64,000 bases of DNA from the NCBI GenBank assembly GCA_964623815.1, contig CAZUVR010000009.1, positions 1 to 64,000 on the forward strand. The letters are read 5' to 3'. Made by a program: the position numbers and the translations under genes. The notes under the pieces were generated by a model, which ran no database searches, was not told the origin of the DNA, and saw nothing but the letters and a program-made list of their open reading frames with translations. The stretch is from Chroococcopsis sp964623815 (GTDB lineage Bacteria; Cyanobacteriota; Cyanobacteriia; Cyanobacteriales; Microcystaceae). This document shows, one piece after another, positions 59,840 through 64,000 of the stretch; the stretch's first letter is position 1; each line of letters begins with the position of its first letter.

Positions 59840-61465
59840 TTATTCTCCTTCGGATAGATTAAAACCGACGGGTGCGATCGCACTCAATTGTAATTCAGGA
59901 TGGTCTTCCTGTATCTGGTGTAAATTCCATTGGTTTTTCAGGAGTAATACGGGACGCCCCCAATTATCTTTAACGGTTAGAGTATTAAAAATCCTGCCAG
60001 TTTTTTCCAGTGCTTCCCAACCACCCGTAACCCAACGGGCGAGGTTATAGGGCAGAGGCTCTAAAGTTGTTTCTACGCCGTATTCACTAAGTAAGCGAAA
60101 CTGCACTACTTCAAATTGTAATTGTCCCACCGCTGCTAAAATAGGATCGCGTTTGAAGTCATCTACCGAGTACATAATCTGTACCGCTCCCTCTTCCCTT
60201 AATTCGCTGATTCCCTTTTGAAATTGCTTAAACTTCGAGGGGTTAGGGTTTTTCAGATAGGAGAATAATTCGGGAGAGAAACAGGGAATCCCTTCGTACT
60301 CCAATTTCTTACCCAGATAAATCGTGTCACCGATGGCGAAAACACCAGGGTTATTTAAGCCAATGACATCACCGGGATAAGCCGTCTCGATGACTTCCCT
60401 ATCCTGAGCGAATAACTTTTGTGGGCGGGAGAGACGAATAGTTTTACCAGAGCGGGCATGATTGACAGCCATATCCTTCTCAAATTTTCCAGTACAAACG
60501 CGCACGAAAGCCACCCTATCCCGGTGTTTAGGGTCCATGTTAGCCTGTAGTTTGAAGACAAAGCCTGTAAATTCGGGGTAATCCGGTTCGAGGGGGCCGA
60601 GGGAAGAATTGCGCCCCACCGGTTTGAGTCCGTAATCTAAGAAAGCCTCTAAGAATAATTTGACACCGAAGTTAGTCATGGCGCTGCCGAAGAAAACCGG
60701 AGTCATTCGTCCGGCGTGTACCTCGTCTAAATCTAATTCGCCGCCTAACTCCGACAGAAGTTCTAAATCTTCTTTGAGTTGATAATACAGGTCTTTATCC
60801 AAGTATTCCTCAATTTTGGGGTCGCCTAGCTCGATGACGGTTTCCTGAGCCTCCTGAGAGCCGTGAGCGCGACGTTCAAACAGGTGTATGGATTGATCGT
60901 AACGGTTATAGACACCCTTAAAGCGATCGCCACTACCGATAGGCCAGTTAACGGCGTAAGTTTGTAGCCCTAATTCTTTTTCGATTTCGTCCAATAATTC
61001 TAACGGTTCGCGCCCCGGTCTATCCATCTTATTGACGAAGGTGAAGATAGGTAGAGCGCGGAGTTTACAAACTTCAAATAGTTTCCGGGTTTGAGGTTCT
61101 AAACCTTTAGCCGCATCGATGAGCATGACAGCGTTATCGGCGGCGGCGAGGGTGCGGTAGGTATCTTCGCTGAAGTCTTGGTGCCCAGGCGTGTCGAGGA
61201 GATTGATTTGATAGTCTTGATAGTCGAATTGTAAGACAGTGGAGGTGATGGAGATACCGCGCTGTTTTTCCATTTCCATCCAGTCGGAGGTGGCTTTTCT
61301 TTGGTCGCGCCGGGCTTTCACCGCCCCCGCCTGGTGAATGGCACCCCCGTAGAGAAGCAGTTTTTCGGTGAGGGTGGTTTTACCCGCGTCGGGGTGCGAG
61401 ATGATGGCGAAGTTACGTCGTCTCTCGATTTCTTGCTGTAATTCTTGTTCGATTTCTGTGGACAT
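59840..61465 (-). CDS. prfC: Peptide chain release factor 3
   Basis: GTPase (541 residues) that recycles RF1/RF2 from the ribosome after termination. It shows the G1 loop SHPDAGKTTLTEKLL, the G2/G3 segments RGISITS and DTPGHQDFSEDTYR, and FVNKMDRPGREPLELLDEI at G4. The C-terminal RF3 domain includes SVDDFKRDPILAAVGQLQFEV. It is convergent with the SLH lipoprotein gene and upstream of a broken phosphatase gene. Length is normal. Confidence 0.96.
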   Translation of the reverse strand: MSTEIEQELQQEIERRRNFAIISHPDAGKTTLTEKLLLYGGAIHQAGAVKARRDQRKATSDWMEMEKQRGISITSTVLQFDYQDYQINLLDTPGHQDFSEDTYRTLAAADNAVMLIDAAKGLEPQTRKLFEVCKLRALPIFTFVNKMDRPGREPLELLDEIEKELGLQTYAVNWPIGSGDRFKGVYNRYDQSIHLFERRAHGSQEAQETVIELGDPKIEEYLDKDLYYQLKEDLELLSELGGELDLDEVHAGRMTPVFFGSAMTNFGVKLFLEAFLDYGLKPVGRNSSLGPLEPDYPEFTGFVFKLQANMDPKHRDRVAFVRVCTGKFEKDMAVNHARSGKTIRLSRPQKLFAQDREVIETAYPGDVIGLNNPGVFAIGDTIYLGKKLEYEGIPCFSPELFSYLKNPNPSKFKQFQKGISELREEGAVQIMYSVDDFKRDPILAAVGQLQFEVVQFRLLSEYGVETTLEPLPYNLARWVTGGWEALEKTGRIFNTLTVKDNWGRPVLLLKNQWNLHQIQEDHPELQLSAIAPVGFNLSEGE

Positions 61466-61532
61466 TGGCTCGATGTTCTACCCTACCTTGTTTTTCTATT
61501 GTAGTAGATGAAAGCTACCGATAAAGAAAACG

Positions 61533-62042
61533 CTACTTTAATAGTTCGATATAAGGTATGTTGAAATATTGTTGAGGAGCGCCCATCTCTAATAAAGCTT
61601 GCTCGATCCACTCTCTTTTCACTTTTACACTACTTAATAAATATTCTTCTACAATCGCTTCATGAGGAATATTAAGAAGTTTCAAAATAGCCGCTACAAC
61701 TACTCCTGTTCTGTTTTTTCCAAATGCACAATGAATTAAAATCGGCTCTTGCAAATTTTCCTGTGTTAATACCTTTATAATCTCATTTAACCAACGGCAC
61801 ACAAACTTATTAGATATTTGATATTTTTCATGATTGTTAGAAATTGGGAAATGAAAATAGCTATCATCAAAATTTCAGGGATCTATTACTTTTCTTAAAT
61901 TAATAATCGTACCTGCATAAGCAATCTCTGCGTGAGACTTAACAAAATTTATTTGACCCCCCTGTATAGTTTACTTTTCGTTAATATTTCAGTCCTGACA
62001 ATTAAGTTGATACATTCACCAACATCTCTAAAATTTACGCAT
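61533..62042 (-). pseudogene. Decayed tyrosine/dual-specificity phosphatase gene
   Basis: The intact part (61533-61802) encodes the active site loop HCAFGKNRTG of a cysteine phosphatase. Upstream the same gene continues in pieces: NFRDVGECINL near the start and LYRGG, then GQINFVKSHAEIAYAGTII, VIDP (stop) NFDDSYFHFPISNNHEKY. Three lesions are visible: one extra T in AAATTTTAG just after the ATG (62042), a missing G in the poly-G run at about 61969, and an in-frame TGA at 61882-61884. With those repaired a protein of 169 residues of the family results. No intact start remains for the 89-residue fragment apart from an ATG-like internal codon, so I call it a pseudogene. Confidence 0.85.
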
Positions 62043-62087
62043 CCGTCCGTATAATAGAGATTCATCACTTATCTTCAGCTAAAATCC

Positions 62088-62111
62088 AGTCGGGTTAAGG
62101 ATAGCCCGACT
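62088..62111. repeat. Inverted repeat AGTCGGG/CCCGACT
   Basis: A 7-pair stem with 10-base loop (AGTCGGG-TTAAGGATAG-CCCGACT) in the intergenic gap between the phosphatase pseudogene and the PI-PLC gene. The outer bases (AAGTCGG/CCGACTT) recall the second palindrome of the cluster at 2006-2045, so it may be a degenerate member of that repeat family. It could also stop transcription of the PI-PLC gene. Confidence 0.5.
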
Positions 62112-62209
62112 TCTTAAGAAAACTGGCAGGATGCCGATTAAGTTCGATACCTAGCCCACCCCTATAAACAGAGAATCAAATCCTACTGATGCAAAAAATT
62201 TACTTGCTG

Positions 62210-63637
62210 TTACCATAATGATAAATTATTAGCCTTTCGATAGGCTTTCAAAATATTTAAAGGAACCGCATTAATCAAAGTGGAAAAATTCGGAATGTCT
62301 GTTTCTACTTGACCAAAGGTAGAATTGACCCGATTCCACCAATCAGTGGCAATGATATTAGATTTTAGTCCATTTAAACCGGCAAAGAAGCTAGAGAGTT
62401 CTTGTGGAATATTGGCGGGAAGTCCCGGCACCCCTCCTGTAGCAATATAATTATATTGCGCCATTAATGACCACAACCAGTTCTTGGGTTGACTGATATT
62501 GTCAATTTCCTGTTGCAGATAATTGGAAACATTTGACCAAGTAGTCATACTCGTACCACACCAATGTTGTTCAACAGAATTGTTCCAAAAAGGGGTATTT
62601 TCTTGTAACCAGCCTGACATATTATCGGGAAACTCTCTCGACCCTACCACGACTCGTCCAGAAGTTTTCCAAATTTCTTTTAATGGTTGAGAAATTCCTG
62701 ATGGAGGAATTAATTTATCACTTCCAATTGTTTTAATAATTAAATTGGCAACGTCTTGATAATCTTGAGTGTCCCAGTGTTCCTCAAAATCGTGAAAATC
62801 TAAAATTATAATTTCTTGAGAAGTAGATTGCAAAAAAGAATTTATTTGGTTTAAGACATTGACTAAGGTTAAGTCAAAGGTATGTCCACCATGACTAAGC
62901 TCAAAGCGATCATCTCCCGAACCCTCACCAATAATTAATCTCAAATCTAAGGCTCTAGCTCCTTGCTGAAGTTGCTGTTCAATACTTAAATATTGAGTTT
63001 GAACCCAAGATTGGGTAATTCCGCTGGCGGCATAAGTTCCCGCATCATGATTACCTGGTATCGTTAATTCATTTAAACAGAGATTTTCCAAGCAAGGGGC
63101 GAATAGTTCCATCCAATTATTAGCCCAATGTTTTACGGAAGGTTTTAGCGCTGTCTTTTCTGTGTTTAAGATTCCATCTCCATAATTAGGCGTTGGATAA
63201 GGAGAGATTCGGGATTGAGAATGGTTGGGAAAATAACCAATACCTAAAGAAACTACACCATCATGAATCCATCCTATAGATGAGTGATTATTAGTATCGG
63301 GAGTGGGAAAAACAAAAAAGCCATCTGGAATATTTTGCCATTCAATACTAACTCCATACCCCGATTCTGATTCGAGACGTAAATTATCAACTCCAGTTTT
63401 TTTAGCATCAATCCAAAAATTAAAATCGTTCCAACCTTCTATAAGGTAATTGGCGTTGGATTTATCATCTATACTGTACTGACCCAATGTTTCTTTAAAT
63501 TCAGCATAAAATTCCTGACAAGAATTTGGAGAGATTTGTGGAATGGGATTCCATTCCATCTGATAGGAGTAGTGATCTCCTAGAGTGAGTGTAAAGGGTG
63601 TAGCATTAACAATTTGAATACGAAATCCTGCGCCCAT
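62210..63637 (-). CDS. PI-PLC-like phosphodiesterase with N-terminal beta-rich domain
   Basis: Two-domain protein (475 residues). The N-terminal 150 residues are beta-rich (IQIVNATPFTLTLGDHYSYQ, WNDFNFWIDA), of unknown family but reminiscent of pore-forming aegerolysin-like modules. The C-terminal half is a PI-PLC X-type domain with catalytic residues H197 in PGNHDAG, the D231/R233 pair in ALDLRL and histidine in SHGGHTF. These enzymes cleave glycerophosphodiester bonds. There is no classical signal peptide. I choose the second ATG (63637): AAGGAG is 8 bases before it but only 2 before the first (63643). Base composition is A+T-richer than its neighbours. Confidence 0.82.
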   Translation of the reverse strand: MGAGFRIQIVNATPFTLTLGDHYSYQMEWNPIPQISPNSCQEFYAEFKETLGQYSIDDKSNANYLIEGWNDFNFWIDAKKTGVDNLRLESESGYGVSIEWQNIPDGFFVFPTPDTNNHSSIGWIHDGVVSLGIGYFPNHSQSRISPYPTPNYGDGILNTEKTALKPSVKHWANNWMELFAPCLENLCLNELTIPGNHDAGTYAASGITQSWVQTQYLSIEQQLQQGARALDLRLIIGEGSGDDRFELSHGGHTFDLTLVNVLNQINSFLQSTSQEIIILDFHDFEEHWDTQDYQDVANLIIKTIGSDKLIPPSGISQPLKEIWKTSGRVVVGSREFPDNMSGWLQENTPFWNNSVEQHWCGTSMTTWSNVSNYLQQEIDNISQPKNWLWSLMAQYNYIATGGVPGLPANIPQELSSFFAGLNGLKSNIIATDWWNRVNSTFGQVETDIPNFSTLINAVPLNILKAYRKANNLSLW

Positions 63638-63809
63638 GATCATTACTCCTTACATTTATTTGTTTTGTAACAGACTTAGAGTTCCCAAATTTGAATCTAA
63701 ACCGAAGTCTAGAAATAAAATTTTTCTTAAGATCGCCTAAGCAGGTAATTTTATTTGGAAACTTACCCATTTAACCCAAGAGGCGCTCATTGAATTATGT
63801 AATCAAAAT

Positions 63810-64000
63810 TCATCGCTGAGGCTGATCAAAGGGAATTCGATCGTTATTCGTGTTTTCGGCATCGATCCACTTTAATATAATCGGATTGACCGTCTCTGGG
63901 TCTTCATCCTGCGGACAATGACCACAACCGGGCAGGGGGATAAATTCATTTACCGTCTCGTATTCGCCCAACTTCCTCCCTAATTCTATAGGTTCCCAGG
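63810..64000 (-). CDS. Alpha/beta hydrolase, C-terminal part only
   Basis: Frame open to the right edge of the window, ending in a TGA at 63810-63812. The visible 63 residues include PLPGCGHCPQDEDPETVN, where the histidine in GCGHCPQDEDP is in the place of the catalytic histidine of alpha/beta hydrolases, followed by PIILKWIDAEN. The rest of the gene, including the nucleophile, is outside. Substrate unknown. Confidence 0.75.
   Translation of the reverse strand, partial: WEPIELGRKLGEYETVNEFIPLPGCGHCPQDEDPETVNPIILKWIDAENTNNDRIPFDQPQR

Noticed and set aside
1..64000. CRISPR arrays, tRNA, rRNA, prophage or insertion sequences
   Set aside because: No repeat-spacer pattern, no T-loop GTTCGAATC-type tRNA signature in a gene-free gap, and no transposase- or phage-like protein was seen.

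Overview
This is a stretch of cyanobacterial chromosome. The evidence is a phycocyanin operon (cpcB-cpcA-two rod linkers-cpcD), an NDH-1 subunit gene (ndhS), several families known only or mainly from cyanobacteria (DUF2949, DUF3134, DUF2839, DUF6761 and DUF6717-like proteins), and many copies of the HIP1 octamer GCGATCGC. Most of the window is ordinary housekeeping and metabolism. I saw no rRNA, tRNA, CRISPR array, insertion sequence or prophage. A unicellular, Synechocystis-like or Chroococcales-type genome fits the gene content, but the genus cannot be fixed from this window.

Layout. 0-12.4 kb: a DUF6717-like protein, an amidase, a cluster of three abutting palindromes, a HlyB-type ABC exporter, a large Cache/HAMP/PAS hybrid-free histidine kinase, an A+T-rich ECF vitamin/metal importer module and a methyltransferase. 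12.4-24.2 kb: a tightly overlapping operon (cobH-cbiET-glycosyltransferase-folC), then rsmH, a previously uncalled 32-residue membrane protein gene and a glutathione transferase, linked by 4-base overlaps. After these come a TPR/trypsin-like protease and murF with an ABC transporter. 24.2-32.5 kb: two cyanobacterial proteins of unknown role, a 58-residue gene, UDP-glucuronate decarboxylase, UDP-glucose dehydrogenase, EgtD and a ferric-iron permease. 32.6-39.4 kb: a KefB-type antiporter, mraY, a membrane-tailed subtilisin and small genes.

39.5-44.8 kb is the clearest functional unit: a guanidine-I (ykkC) riboswitch with a plausible promoter and terminator, followed by a ureohydrolase of the guanidine hydrolase type (gdmH), HypA- and HypB-like nickel chaperones, and a three-gene ABC importer. 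Guanidine would switch on its own import and hydrolysis. 45-53.7 kb: cutA, tkt, fabF, acpP, glutaredoxin, an atypical OmpR-type regulator, ndhS and dapL. 53.7-57.2 kb: the cpc operon with a recognisable promoter, an intercistronic hairpin and a terminator. 57.4-64 kb: mtnA, an SLH-type lipoprotein, prfC, a decayed tyrosine phosphatase gene, a PI-PLC-like protein and the end of an alpha/beta hydrolase.

The points most worth a second look are: rsmH, whose conserved N-terminus can only be reached from an AUA codon with a good Shine-Dalgarno sequence; the 32-residue membrane protein locked between rsmH and a glutathione transferase; the phosphatase pseudogene with three separate lesions; the triple palindrome; and the exporter with all three C39 peptidase residues replaced. 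I found no system that I would call wholly new.
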